DNA from: JACQFK01 sp964619955
GTDB lineage: Bacteria; Planctomycetota; MHYJ01; JACPRB01
NCBI GenBank assembly: GCA_964619955.1
Contig: CAZUJF010000001.1
Span: 1 to 64,000, forward strand
Direction of reading: 5' to 3'
Length of the DNA stretch: 64,000 nucleotides
Shown piece after piece: positions 17,394 to 25,006 of this stretch (within the stretch, counting starts at the first letter, position 1; every line of letters begins with the position of its first letter). The notes beneath the pieces were generated by a model, which searched no databases, was not told where the DNA came from, and saw only the letters and a program-made list of their open reading frames with translations. The position numbers were made by a program, and so were the translations under genes.

Positions 17394-17984
17394 ATGCGGA
17401 CGGGTCTGCGGATCGTGGCGTTGCTGGCGCTCGGCGTGGCCGGCGCCGCGCTGTACCGGAGCGGACGGAGCCCCGGACCCGCTCCGGCGGCATCGAATCG
17501 CGCGGCGGTTCCGATCGCGGCTCCTCCCGGAATCCCGGATCCCGCGCCGAAGGCGCCTCCCGTTCCCGCCGCGACCGGGGTCTTGTCCTCGGAGCTGAGG
17601 CGGGACCCGCTGGTCGACCGCTGGTACCGGAGCATCCAGCGCCGGGATGCCCGGGGGGTCATGGAGGCGCAGGCGTCGCTGCTGCTGCGGGAGGCCGAAA
17701 CGCGGCCCGTGCTCGAACGCATCGCGCAGGAGGAGCCGGACGCCCGGGTGCGCGCCTTCAGCGTGACCGCGCTGAGCCGCTTCAAGACGCCGCCGGCGGG
17801 GGCGTTTTTCACCGGGCGTCTCGAGGACGGGGATCCCGCGACGCGGCGGGCGGCCCTGGCGGCGCTGGAGAAGCTCCGGGTCCGCGAAAGCCTGGCCCGG
17901 GTGGAGCAGCTGGCTTCCGGCGACCCGCACGAGGAGGTCCGGGCGGAGGCCTCGAAAACGGCGGCGGCGCTGCGCGCGAAGTGA
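17394..17984 (+). CDS. HEAT-like repeat protein with N-terminal membrane anchor
   Basis: This 196-residue protein has an N-terminal hydrophobic segment IVALLALGVAGAALY, then a Pro/Ala-rich linker (about residues 25-60). It ends in two to three alpha-helical HEAT-like repeats (EPDARVRAFSVTALSRF, GDPATRRAALAALEKL, DPHEEVRAEASKTAAAL). Such repeats bind proteins; the partner is unknown. It starts one base after the preceding stop and so belongs to the secreted-protein operon. Its 3' end is 33 bases before the RiPP-like precursor gene. A similar short anchored protein occurs at 23249-23674. Confidence 0.7.
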   Translation: MRTGLRIVALLALGVAGAALYRSGRSPGPAPAASNRAAVPIAAPPGIPDPAPKAPPVPAATGVLSSELRRDPLVDRWYRSIQRRDARGVMEAQASLLLREAETRPVLERIAQEEPDARVRAFSVTALSRFKTPPAGAFFTGRLEDGDPATRRAALAALEKLRVRESLARVEQLASGDPHEEVRAEASKTAAALRAK

Positions 17985-18003
17985 CTTGCCGGCGCGGGCG
18001 GGA

Positions 18004-18009
18004 TACAAT
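18004..18009 (+). promoter_or_regulatory. -10 box TACAAT of the peptide operon
   Basis: TACAAT ends 8 bases before the precursor ATG, predicting a leaderless or nearly leaderless transcript. The nearest TTGCCG (17986-17991) is only 12 bases upstream, too close for an ordinary -35, so the promoter may need only an extended -10 or an activator. Confidence 0.5.
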
Positions 18010-18017
18010 CCGGAACG

Positions 18018-18149
18018 ATGAAGAAGAAGCGGCGTCCCTATCGGAAGCCCACGGTGAAGACCGAGAAGGTCTTCGAGCGGAAGAGTCTCGCGTGCGGGAA
18101 GTCGAGTCCGATGAGTTTCGCGTGCCTCTCCAATCCGAAGCTCTCGTGA
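18018..18149 (+). CDS. Candidate RiPP precursor peptide (43 residues)
   Basis: This very short gene fits a ribosomally made, post-translationally modified peptide precursor. The leader-like half is strongly basic (MKKKRRPYRKPTVKTEKV) and continues FERKSLACGK. The tail of 15 residues after that has a second cysteine (Cys36; first Cys26), four further serines, two prolines and the ending NPKLS. Its TGA overlaps the GTG of the methyltransferase gene (GTGA), and PqqD-like and radical SAM/SPASM genes follow in the same chain of overlaps. There is no ribosome site; a TACAAT box 8 bases upstream suggests leaderless expression. The longer methyltransferase frame through this region reads as low-complexity acidic sequence, which favours this small frame. 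The core, cleavage site and modification are unknown. Confidence 0.77.
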   Translation: MKKKRRPYRKPTVKTEKVFERKSLACGKSSPMSFACLSNPKLS

Positions 18150-19030
18150 GTCATTTCGACCTTCATCACCTGCTGCTGTCCGATCTTCCCCGACTGCGGT
18201 CCTATCGCGAAGCCTTCCGGAAGCGGCTGCGTCCCGGCGCGGTCGTCGCGGATCTGGGGGCCGGCACCGGCATCCTGGGGCTGCTGGCGCTGAAGGCGGG
18301 GGCGGCCCGCGTCTACGCCATCGAGAAGCATCCGATCCACAAGCTGGGCCGCTGGCTGGCGCTCGAGAACGGGGTCGGGGACCGCCTGCGCTTCGTGACG
18401 TCGGACATCCGCCGGGCGCGTCTTCCGGAGCGGGTGGACTGGATCGTGTCCGACCTGGTGGGGCTGCTGGGCGCGGATCCGGAGATGTCGGAATGCATCG
18501 TGTCCTCCCGGCGCTTCCTCAAGCCGGGCGGGGGCTTCCTGCCGGGACGCAGCCGCGTCTGGGCGGGACTGGTGAGGGCGCCGGGGCTCTTCGCGCGCCA
18601 TGTGCGCGCGGGGCGCGGCCTCGGCGTGGGCCTGGGCGCCTTCCGGAAGATCGCGGCCAACCGGGTGGGGCGGATGGCGTCCGTTCCGCGCCGCTGGGCG
18701 GCCGCGCCCCAGGCGATCTTCGAATTCGATTTCGCCCGCGACCGCCGGATCTATCCGAGGCGGGCGAAACTGGGCTTCCGCGCGGCCTCGCGGGGGGCGG
18801 TCCACGGGATGGCGGTGCGCTCGGAGAGCCTGCTGGCGCCGGGCCTGAGGCTGGAGTCGAGGACGGGGTCCTGGCGGCGTCCCGTGTACCTTCCGCTGGA
18901 GCGGCCCCTGCGGCTGGCGAAGGGGGAGCGGGTGGAGGCGGAGCTGGTGCTGCACGATGCGGTGACCGTGGAGTGGCGGATCGGCGGCGAGTTCCACTGC
19001 ACGCTGATTCCGGGGGTGGTGAATGGCTGA
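18146..19030 (+). CDS. PRMT-like class I SAM methyltransferase
   Basis: This 294-residue SAM-dependent methyltransferase resembles protein arginine methyltransferases. Residues 4-24 (FDLHHLLLSDLPRLRSYREAF) match the helix that precedes motif I in PRMTs. Motif I is VVADLGAGTGILGL (33-46), motif II-like VYAIEK follows, and WIVSDLVG occupies the place of the double-E loop with the first Glu replaced by Asp. A C-terminal beta-barrel-like half ends in VEWRIGGEFHCTL. The GTG start overlaps the precursor stop by 4 bases; an in-frame upstream extension exists but is low-complexity. Position in the operon suggests it methylates the peptide, possibly on Arg or another side chain; that is inference. Confidence 0.8.
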   Translation: MSHFDLHHLLLSDLPRLRSYREAFRKRLRPGAVVADLGAGTGILGLLALKAGAARVYAIEKHPIHKLGRWLALENGVGDRLRFVTSDIRRARLPERVDWIVSDLVGLLGADPEMSECIVSSRRFLKPGGGFLPGRSRVWAGLVRAPGLFARHVRAGRGLGVGLGAFRKIAANRVGRMASVPRRWAAAPQAIFEFDFARDRRIYPRRAKLGFRAASRGAVHGMAVRSESLLAPGLRLESRTGSWRRPVYLPLERPLRLAKGERVEAELVLHDAVTVEWRIGGEFHCTLIPGVVNG

Positions 19031-19295
19031 ACGCACGCGGTATGTCCGGGACGCGCGCTGGCCCTTCCAGGAGATCCAGGGGCTGACGGTGGTGGTGGTG
19101 CCCGCGCGGCGCGAGCTGCACGAGCTCGACGAGGCGGCGACGATCCTGTGGCGCCGCCTGGCGGAACCCTGCGACGCGGCGGGGCTGGCGGCGGCGCTGA
19201 TGGAGGAGTACGAGGTGGAGTCCGGGGAGGCGGAGCGGGACGCCCGCGGCTTCCTCGAGACGATGGAGGCGAAGGGCCTGGTGGTGAAGGCGTGA
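19023..19295 (+). CDS. PqqD-like peptide recognition protein
   Basis: This 90-residue PqqD-family protein is a stand-alone RiPP recognition element that holds the leader peptide and presents it to a radical SAM enzyme. The pattern is clear: ELHELDEAATILWRRL, then LAAALMEEYEVESGEAERD and FLETMEAKGLV, typical of PqqD winged-helix domains. The ATG overlaps the methyltransferase stop by 8 bases and the TGA overlaps the radical SAM GTG by 4. This is the strongest context evidence that the 43-residue gene upstream is a substrate. Confidence 0.9.
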   Translation: MAERTRYVRDARWPFQEIQGLTVVVVPARRELHELDEAATILWRRLAEPCDAAGLAAALMEEYEVESGEAERDARGFLETMEAKGLVVKA

Positions 19296-20347
19296 ACGGG
19301 CACGGCGGGGAGGATTCCTGCAGGGTCCTCGAGGGGCTGAACGGCCGCGCCTACGACGCGTGCCTGCCGCTGCACGTCAGCCTGGAGCTGACGCTGCGCT
19401 GCAACCTGCGCTGCGTGCATTGCTACAACTTCGACCGGGACCAGCCCCGGCCGGCGCCGGGAACGGAGCTGTCGTACGGGGAGATCGCGGCGCTGCTGGC
19501 GGAGCTCAAGCGCGAAGGGACGCTGTTCCTCTCGCTGACGGGCGGCGAGGCCCTGGTGCATCCGCGCTTCTGGGACATCCTGGCGGAGTCGGCCCGGCTG
19601 GGCTTCGCGACGAGTCTGCTGACGAACGGCCTGCTGCTGGGGGAGGAGCTCTGTGCGCGGCTGGTCTCGCATGCGAACCTGTGGGGGGTGAGCGTCAGCG
19701 TCTACGGGGCGCGGGCGGAGACGCACGACGCGGTGACGCGCGTGCCGGGCTCGTGGAAGGCGACGATGGACGGGGCGCGGCGCCTGGCGGGGAAGGGGGC
19801 CCGGGTCGCGATCAAGTACATCCTCATGAAGGGGAACGCCGCGGAGGCGGGGGACATGATCGCGACGGCGGAGCGCGAGGGCTTCGAATACGCGATCGAT
19901 CCGGCGGTGACGGGGCGCTACGACGGGACGTCCGGCAGCCTGACGCAGCGGGTGGACGCGGCGCAGCTGGAGGAGCTCTACCGGGGGCCGCTCGCGGGGC
20001 TGGCGGGGAAGGGGAAGGCGGATCCGACGGACGACGAGTTCAAGTGCAACTGCGCGCGGGGGAACGCCGCGGTATCGGCGACCGGGGAGGTCTGGCCGTG
20101 CATCGCCGCGCCGTTGCGGGCGGGCAACGTCCGGGAGCAGCCCTTCGGCCGGATCTGGCGGGAGTCCCCGGTGTTCCAGCGGATCCGGGGCCTGAAGGTG
20201 GCGGACTTCGCGACGTGCGCCCCGTGCACGCTCAAGGCCTGGTGCCGGCGGAGCCCGGGCCCCGCCTACCTGCTCACGGGGGACTACACGGGGGTGGATC
20301 CCTGGTCCTGCGCCGAGGCCGCCGTCCTCAAGACCCTCCACCCCTGA
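19292..20347 (+). CDS. Radical SAM/SPASM peptide maturase
   Basis: This 351-residue enzyme uses S-adenosylmethionine and a [4Fe-4S] cluster to modify a peptide. The cluster motif CNLRCVHC has Cys37, Cys41 and Cys44; LSLTGGEALVHP is the SAM-binding GGE motif. The C-terminal third is a SPASM domain that binds auxiliary clusters: CNC, GEVWPC (GX4C), CAPCTLKAWC (CX2CX5C) and a last cysteine in DPWSC, seven cysteines in all. The GTG start overlaps the pqqD-like stop. SPASM peptide enzymes form thioether, C-C or C-O crosslinks or epimers; which applies here cannot be told from sequence. No protease or dedicated exporter is adjacent. Confidence 0.92.
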   Translation: MNGHGGEDSCRVLEGLNGRAYDACLPLHVSLELTLRCNLRCVHCYNFDRDQPRPAPGTELSYGEIAALLAELKREGTLFLSLTGGEALVHPRFWDILAESARLGFATSLLTNGLLLGEELCARLVSHANLWGVSVSVYGARAETHDAVTRVPGSWKATMDGARRLAGKGARVAIKYILMKGNAAEAGDMIATAEREGFEYAIDPAVTGRYDGTSGSLTQRVDAAQLEELYRGPLAGLAGKGKADPTDDEFKCNCARGNAAVSATGEVWPCIAAPLRAGNVREQPFGRIWRESPVFQRIRGLKVADFATCAPCTLKAWCRRSPGPAYLLTGDYTGVDPWSCAEAAVLKTLHP

Positions 20348-20351
20348 CCCT

Positions 20352-20368
20352 CATTTCCAGACCGTCTG
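20352..20368. repeat. CATTTCCAGAC-S-GTCTG motif, copy 1
   Basis: CATTTCCAGACCGTCTG lies just after the radical SAM stop. The same 17 bases, with one substitution, occur inverted at 30576-30592. The core CAGAC-N-GTCTG is a dyad. A run of five T follows this copy. Confidence 0.5.
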
Positions 20369-20379
20369 TTTTTGACGAA

Positions 20380-20410
20380 TTTGCAAAATGCGAACGGGGC
20401 GTGGTATAAG
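20380..20410 (+). promoter_or_regulatory. Promoter of the response regulator with overlapping dyad site
   Basis: TTGCAA (20381-20386), 18 bases, TATAAG (20405-20410); the ATG at 20417 follows after 6 bases, so the mRNA is probably leaderless. TTTGCAAAATGCGAA (20380-20394) overlaps the -35 and matches the two sites upstream of the sigma-54 promoter at 21947. The regulator may therefore control its own gene. Confidence 0.6.
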
Positions 20411-20416
20411 GGAGGG

Positions 20417-21784
<1,368 letters not shown>

Positions 21785-21813
21785 CGCAGAGGGATTCCCT
21801 CGGAACTTCCAGT

Positions 21814-21859
21814 ATTCGCATAATGCCAACGCATGTCCCATTGTAGGCATATTGCGAAT
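21814..21859. promoter_or_regulatory. Paired upstream activator sites (inverted repeat)
   Basis: ATTCGCATAATGCC (21814-21827) and GGCATATTGCGAAT (21846-21859) are inverted copies of one 15-base dyad, TTYGCA-N3-TGCSWA. Centres are about 29 bases apart and 95-125 bases upstream of a -24/-12 promoter, a usual enhancer distance. A weaker core GCA-ACA-TGC occurs at 21899-21907. They are probably binding sites of the adjacent NtrC-type regulator. Confidence 0.65.
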
Positions 21860-21946
21860 ATCGGGGCGTCCGGCCGCTCCCGCCCGAAGTGACGGTGTGC
21901 AACATGCTTGTAATGAGATAGTTGTAAATCGCCAATAAAATGCATA

Positions 21947-21962
21947 TGGCATGGGTCTTGCT
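21947..21962 (+). promoter_or_regulatory. Sigma-54 (-24/-12) promoter
   Basis: TGGCATGGGTCTTGCT matches the consensus TGGCACG-N4-TTGCW at every fixed position except one, with exactly 10 bases between GG (21948-21949) and GC (21960-21961). The predicted start is near 21973, then GAGGAG (21975-21980) and the ATG at 21986. It lies just downstream of a GAFTGA-containing activator gene. Confidence 0.75.
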
Positions 21963-21985
21963 CTATCCCTTCTCGAGGAGATTGG

Positions 21986-23164
21986 ATGGACGGCCAAAAG
22001 CCCCAACTGGACGTGCGGGCCACCTGCAAGGTGGGCGGGAGCCCCGGGGAGATCCTCCCTTCGGAGGATGGAACCCTGCTCTTCGTCGCCGACCGGGAAC
22101 TCCGGCGCGTCACAGTCGTTGCGGTGGGGTCGATGAAGGTCTTTCAGCCGATCGACTTGGGGGGCGGGGCGCCTCCTGCGGGTCCGGTTCTCCTGGGTTC
22201 GTTCGAGGATGACGTCTTCACCGCCCTCCACGGCGGAAAGATGGCGGTCCTCAGCGCGGCCACGCGCCAGCTGCACGGCGTCATCGACGTGCGCGGCGAT
22301 GTCCGGGGGATGGCGGTGCTCGGGGACGCGCGGCAGGCGGTGGTGGCGGCGGCGGACGGGAACGAGGGGTTCATCGGTCAGATCGAACTCTCGCCCCACC
22401 GGCTGGTGGTGCGGCGTCCGCTGCCGGGAAAGCCGCTGCCCGGGACCTTCGTGGCGGATGCGGCGAACGACCGGGTCGCCGTGGCCGTCCAGGACGCCTC
22501 CGGCCGGAACGCGCTGGCGCTTGTGGCGTTCCGGTCGGGGGCGCCGCCGGCCCTCGTCCCCCTGGAAACCGAACCCTGCGCCCTCGCCCTGGAATCGTCG
22601 GGCGAGTTCCTCTATGCGGCGCTGCACCAGGAGTCCGAGGTCGCCATCATCGACGTGTCGGAGCGCCGGGTCATCGAACGCCTGCCGATGGCGGGGAAGC
22701 CGTATCAGCTGGAGGCCGAGCCGGGCTCCCGCCGGGTCTGGGCCTACTGCGAAGGATTGGGCCACGCGGCGCTGATCGATCCGCGCCGCCACGGCGTGGT
22801 CCGGCGCCTCTTCACGCCCGGCGCGCGGCGGAGCGACAACCGCTTCGTGTTCAGCCCCGAGGGCCGCCTCCTGGCGCTTCCGGAACGGGACGGCCAATGC
22901 ATCACGCTGGCGATCGGCGGGCTTCCTTCCTGCGAGGCGGAGGGGGAAGTCGACCGCCTGGAACTGGGCCGGGCGGTGGGGGCCGTCGCCTGGAATCCCC
23001 TGGGAGACGAGATCTACGTTTCGGATCCGGATCGGGGCGAGATCCTGGCCCTGGGGCTCGACCGGGGCGCCCTGAAAATGAAGGACACGGACCAGGTCCT
23101 TTCGGAATCGATCCGCAAACGCCTGCGCGCGATGGACAAAAAAGGTCCCCTATTCCCTCCTTGA
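21986..23164 (+). CDS. Beta-propeller (YVTN/WD-like) protein, sigma-54 controlled
   Basis: This 392-residue protein without a signal peptide folds, by repeat pattern, as a seven-bladed propeller. Repeated units end in patterns such as GTLLFVADRELRRV, SGEFLYAALHQESEVAIIDV and LGDEIYVSDPDRGEILAL, as in YVTN or lactonase-like proteins. No catalytic residues can be assigned. It is predicted to be cytoplasmic. It is the first gene behind the -24/-12 promoter, with a GAGGAG ribosome site 5 bases from the ATG. A 13-bp hairpin follows it (23171-23220). What it senses or binds is unknown; the location beside a peptide-maturation operon hints at a shared pathway. Confidence 0.72.
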   Translation: MDGQKPQLDVRATCKVGGSPGEILPSEDGTLLFVADRELRRVTVVAVGSMKVFQPIDLGGGAPPAGPVLLGSFEDDVFTALHGGKMAVLSAATRQLHGVIDVRGDVRGMAVLGDARQAVVAAADGNEGFIGQIELSPHRLVVRRPLPGKPLPGTFVADAANDRVAVAVQDASGRNALALVAFRSGAPPALVPLETEPCALALESSGEFLYAALHQESEVAIIDVSERRVIERLPMAGKPYQLEAEPGSRRVWAYCEGLGHAALIDPRRHGVVRRLFTPGARRSDNRFVFSPEGRLLALPERDGQCITLAIGGLPSCEAEGEVDRLELGRAVGAVAWNPLGDEIYVSDPDRGEILALGLDRGALKMKDTDQVLSESIRKRLRAMDKKGPLFPP

Positions 23165-23170
23165 TCCCCG

Positions 23171-23220
23171 GACGCCGTCCTCCGCACCGCTCCCTCACCG
23201 GGGGCGGGGAGGACGGCGTC
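23171..23220 (+). terminator. Hairpin after the propeller gene
   Basis: GACGCCGTCCTCC (23171-23183) and GGAGGACGGCGTC (23208-23220) form a perfect 13-bp stem with a 24-base loop. Only a weak TTTA follows, so it may attenuate or protect rather than fully terminate. Confidence 0.5.
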
Positions 23221-23236
23221 GGGGAGTTTATCCGGG

Positions 23237-23242
23237 TACAAT
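23237..23242 (+). promoter_or_regulatory. -10 box TACAAT before a GTG start
   Basis: TACAAT ends 6 bases before the GTG at 23249, which places transcription start at the start codon. No good -35 was found. Confidence 0.5.
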
Positions 23243-23248
23243 GAGCCT

Positions 23249-23674
23249 GTGAAACTCCGGCCGGTCCTCGTCGTCGTTCTGCCTGTGGGCGTCCTGCTCT
23301 TCCTGGGGTGGTGGCAGTCGCACCTGAAGGCGACCCGCTCCGCCCGGCTCGGCCCCGTCCACAAGCCCCTGCGCCCGCCCACGGATCCGCTCGTCCTCGC
23401 CGTCCTGGAGGACGCCGCCGCCCTCCGGTCCGGGCCGTCCGACGCGGCCGCGCGTCTGGCGCGGATCCGGGTCGCGGCGGCGGAAACGCTGCACTATCTG
23501 GAACTCCGGATCCTCGATCGGAACGAGCCCGCACGCGTGCGGGTCGACCTGCTGAACATCGTGGCGGCGCATCGGGACGAGGAGACCCGGCGCCTGCTGC
23601 GACGACTGGCGGCGGATGCCACCGAAGCGGAGCCGGTGCGCGCGGCGGCGCTCCAAAGGCAGGGGGCTCCATGA
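23249..23674 (+). CDS. Small membrane-anchored helical protein
   Basis: This 141-residue protein has an N-terminal membrane segment (VLVVVLPVGVLLFLGWW) and an alpha-helical remainder with HEAT-like pairs (RVRVDLLNIVAAHRDEETRRLLRRLAADA). No family is recognised. In size and layout it resembles the anchored protein at 17394-17984 on the other side of the peptide operon, but the sequences are not obviously alike. The GTG start follows a TACAAT box by 6 bases. Its TGA overlaps the next ATG (ATGA), so it is coupled to the nucleotidyltransferase gene. Confidence 0.65.
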   Translation: MKLRPVLVVVLPVGVLLFLGWWQSHLKATRSARLGPVHKPLRPPTDPLVLAVLEDAAALRSGPSDAAARLARIRVAAAETLHYLELRILDRNEPARVRVDLLNIVAAHRDEETRRLLRRLAADATEAEPVRAAALQRQGAP

Positions 23675-24678
23675 ACCGCCTCCTCGGAGCCCTGTCCCTG
23701 CTGGGGGCGCCGCGCCACCTGCCGGCCGGACCCGTCCGCGAGGATCTGCTCCGGCGCAGCCGCCTCGAACGGACCTATCCGGTCGTCTGCCGGAATCTCG
23801 GCCTGCCCTGCGAGCTCTCCACCTCCATCCTGGGCGCCCAGCTGCTGGCCCGAAGCCAGGCGGAGGAGATCCGCCGGAGCCTGGAGGTCGTCCCCCTCAA
23901 GGGGCTCGATCTGGCGTGGCAGGAGTATCCCTCGCCGGATCTCCGGGACATGGGGGATCTCGATCTGCTCGTGCGGGTTTCCGAACTGGGCCGGGCCGAT
24001 GAGGTCCTGCGCTCCCTGGGCTACGTGCCGGAGTTCGCCCCGGAACGTCTCCGCTCCGGCACGCTGCGGGCGGCGCTCTATGAACGCGAGGGAAGCCTGC
24101 CCGTGCACCTGCACTGGCACCTGCTGAACTCCTCCTGGCCGCAGTTCATGTTCCGGGTGGACATGGACGAGGTCTGGGCCGGCGTGCACAACGGACGCCT
24201 GTCCCCGGCGCACCGCTTCGTGTCGTTGTGCGAGCACGCGCTGAAGCATTCCTATGCCGAGCTGATCCATCTCACGGACCTGGACCTCGTCTCGCGCAAT
24301 CTGGATTGGGAGGCGGCGGCGGACGTGGCGGGGCGCTGGGGGCTGACGGAGGCGGTGGCCTACGCGCTGCTCCTGCTGCGCGCCCTGGCCGGTCGGGAGT
24401 CGGAGGGGTTGCGCCGTTTCGGGGCGGGGTCGATTCCCTGGGAGGGAAGGCTGTTCCTCGCGCTCGCCCGCCGGCACCGCTGGGACGGGCTCTCCGGGCT
24501 GGGGCTGTTGTCGCTGGCCCGGGGGAGGCGGCTGCGCTTCGTGCGGGAGCTGTTCTCGCCCCCCGATGAGAGCAGTGCGGGGTACCGCTCCCGGACGGTC
24601 GGGAAGCGGCTGTGCCGGGCGGCCGGAATGCTCTGGCGGGGGATTACTTCGCCGCGGGGGCCTTGCCCAGCGCGTTGA
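23671..24678 (+). CDS. Nucleotidyltransferase-family protein (PF14907-like)
   Basis: This 335-residue protein matches the uncharacterised nucleotidyltransferase family: VVPLKGLDLAWQ, then DLRDMGDLDLLVR with the DxD metal-binding pair, and LPVHLHWHLLN, followed by a helical C-terminal half. Members of this family occur in RiPP gene clusters, for example paeninodin-type lasso peptide clusters with PqqD-like proteins and kinases (from memory). It is translationally coupled to the anchored protein upstream. Its 3' end overlaps the 3' end of rpsT on the other strand by 35 bases. A role in modifying or sensing the peptide made 4 kb upstream is a hypothesis only. Confidence 0.75.
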   Translation: MNRLLGALSLLGAPRHLPAGPVREDLLRRSRLERTYPVVCRNLGLPCELSTSILGAQLLARSQAEEIRRSLEVVPLKGLDLAWQEYPSPDLRDMGDLDLLVRVSELGRADEVLRSLGYVPEFAPERLRSGTLRAALYEREGSLPVHLHWHLLNSSWPQFMFRVDMDEVWAGVHNGRLSPAHRFVSLCEHALKHSYAELIHLTDLDLVSRNLDWEAAADVAGRWGLTEAVAYALLLLRALAGRESEGLRRFGAGSIPWEGRLFLALARRHRWDGLSGLGLLSLARGRRLRFVRELFSPPDESSAGYRSRTVGKRLCRAAGMLWRGITSPRGPCPAR

Positions 24679-24925
24679 CGCGGGCCGTGAGGCGCGATTT
24701 GTGGCGGGCGGCGTTGTTCTTGTGGATGACGCCCTTGCTCACCGCGCGGTCCAGCATGCGATAGGCCGCCTTCAGGGCGTCCTTGGACGCGCCGGCATCC
24801 TTCTTGTCCACGGCCGCCAGGACGCGCTTCATCTGGGTTCGAAGCGTGCTCTTGACGCCGTGGTTGCGCACGCGGCGCTTTTCGCTCTGCTTGTACTGGC
24901 GCAGGGCGCTGATCGTGTGTGCCAC
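24644..24925 (-). CDS. rpsT: Ribosomal protein S20
   Basis: This 93-residue primary 16S rRNA-binding protein of the small subunit is rich in Lys and Arg. It has the family pattern AHTISALRQYKQSEKRRVRN, LRTQMKRVL, and the C-terminal HKNNAARHKSRLTARVN. The start is GTG behind a clear GGAGGA ribosome site. In contrast to its neighbours, it has a normal leader of about 30 bases. The C-terminal codons lie inside the tail of the convergent nucleotidyltransferase gene. Confidence 0.97.
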   Translation of the reverse strand: MAHTISALRQYKQSEKRRVRNHGVKSTLRTQMKRVLAAVDKKDAGASKDALKAAYRMLDRAVSKGVIHKNNAARHKSRLTARVNALGKAPAAK

Positions 24926-24962
24926 TCAAAATCCTCCGTTGTGAAGCTTAAAGCGAAGGGGA

Positions 24963-24991
24963 AAGATAGCCCAAACGGAGGGGGGAGTCAA
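24963..24991 (-). promoter_or_regulatory. rpsT promoter
   Basis: On the minus strand TTGACT (24991-24986), 17 bases, TATCTT (24968-24963). Transcription would start near 24956, giving about 30 bases of leader with GGAGGA. Confidence 0.7.
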
Positions 24992-25006
24992 TAGGCAGAC
25001 GGGGGG

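Noticed and set aside
17986..18009. TTGCCG-12-TACAAT as a normal promoter of the peptide operon
   Set aside because: A 12-base spacer is too short for a -35/-10 pair; only the -10 box is kept.
17981..18145. N-terminal extension of the methyltransferase frame
   Set aside because: It is low-complexity and acidic, has no ribosome site, and overlaps the precursor-like frame, which ends in a GTGA junction.
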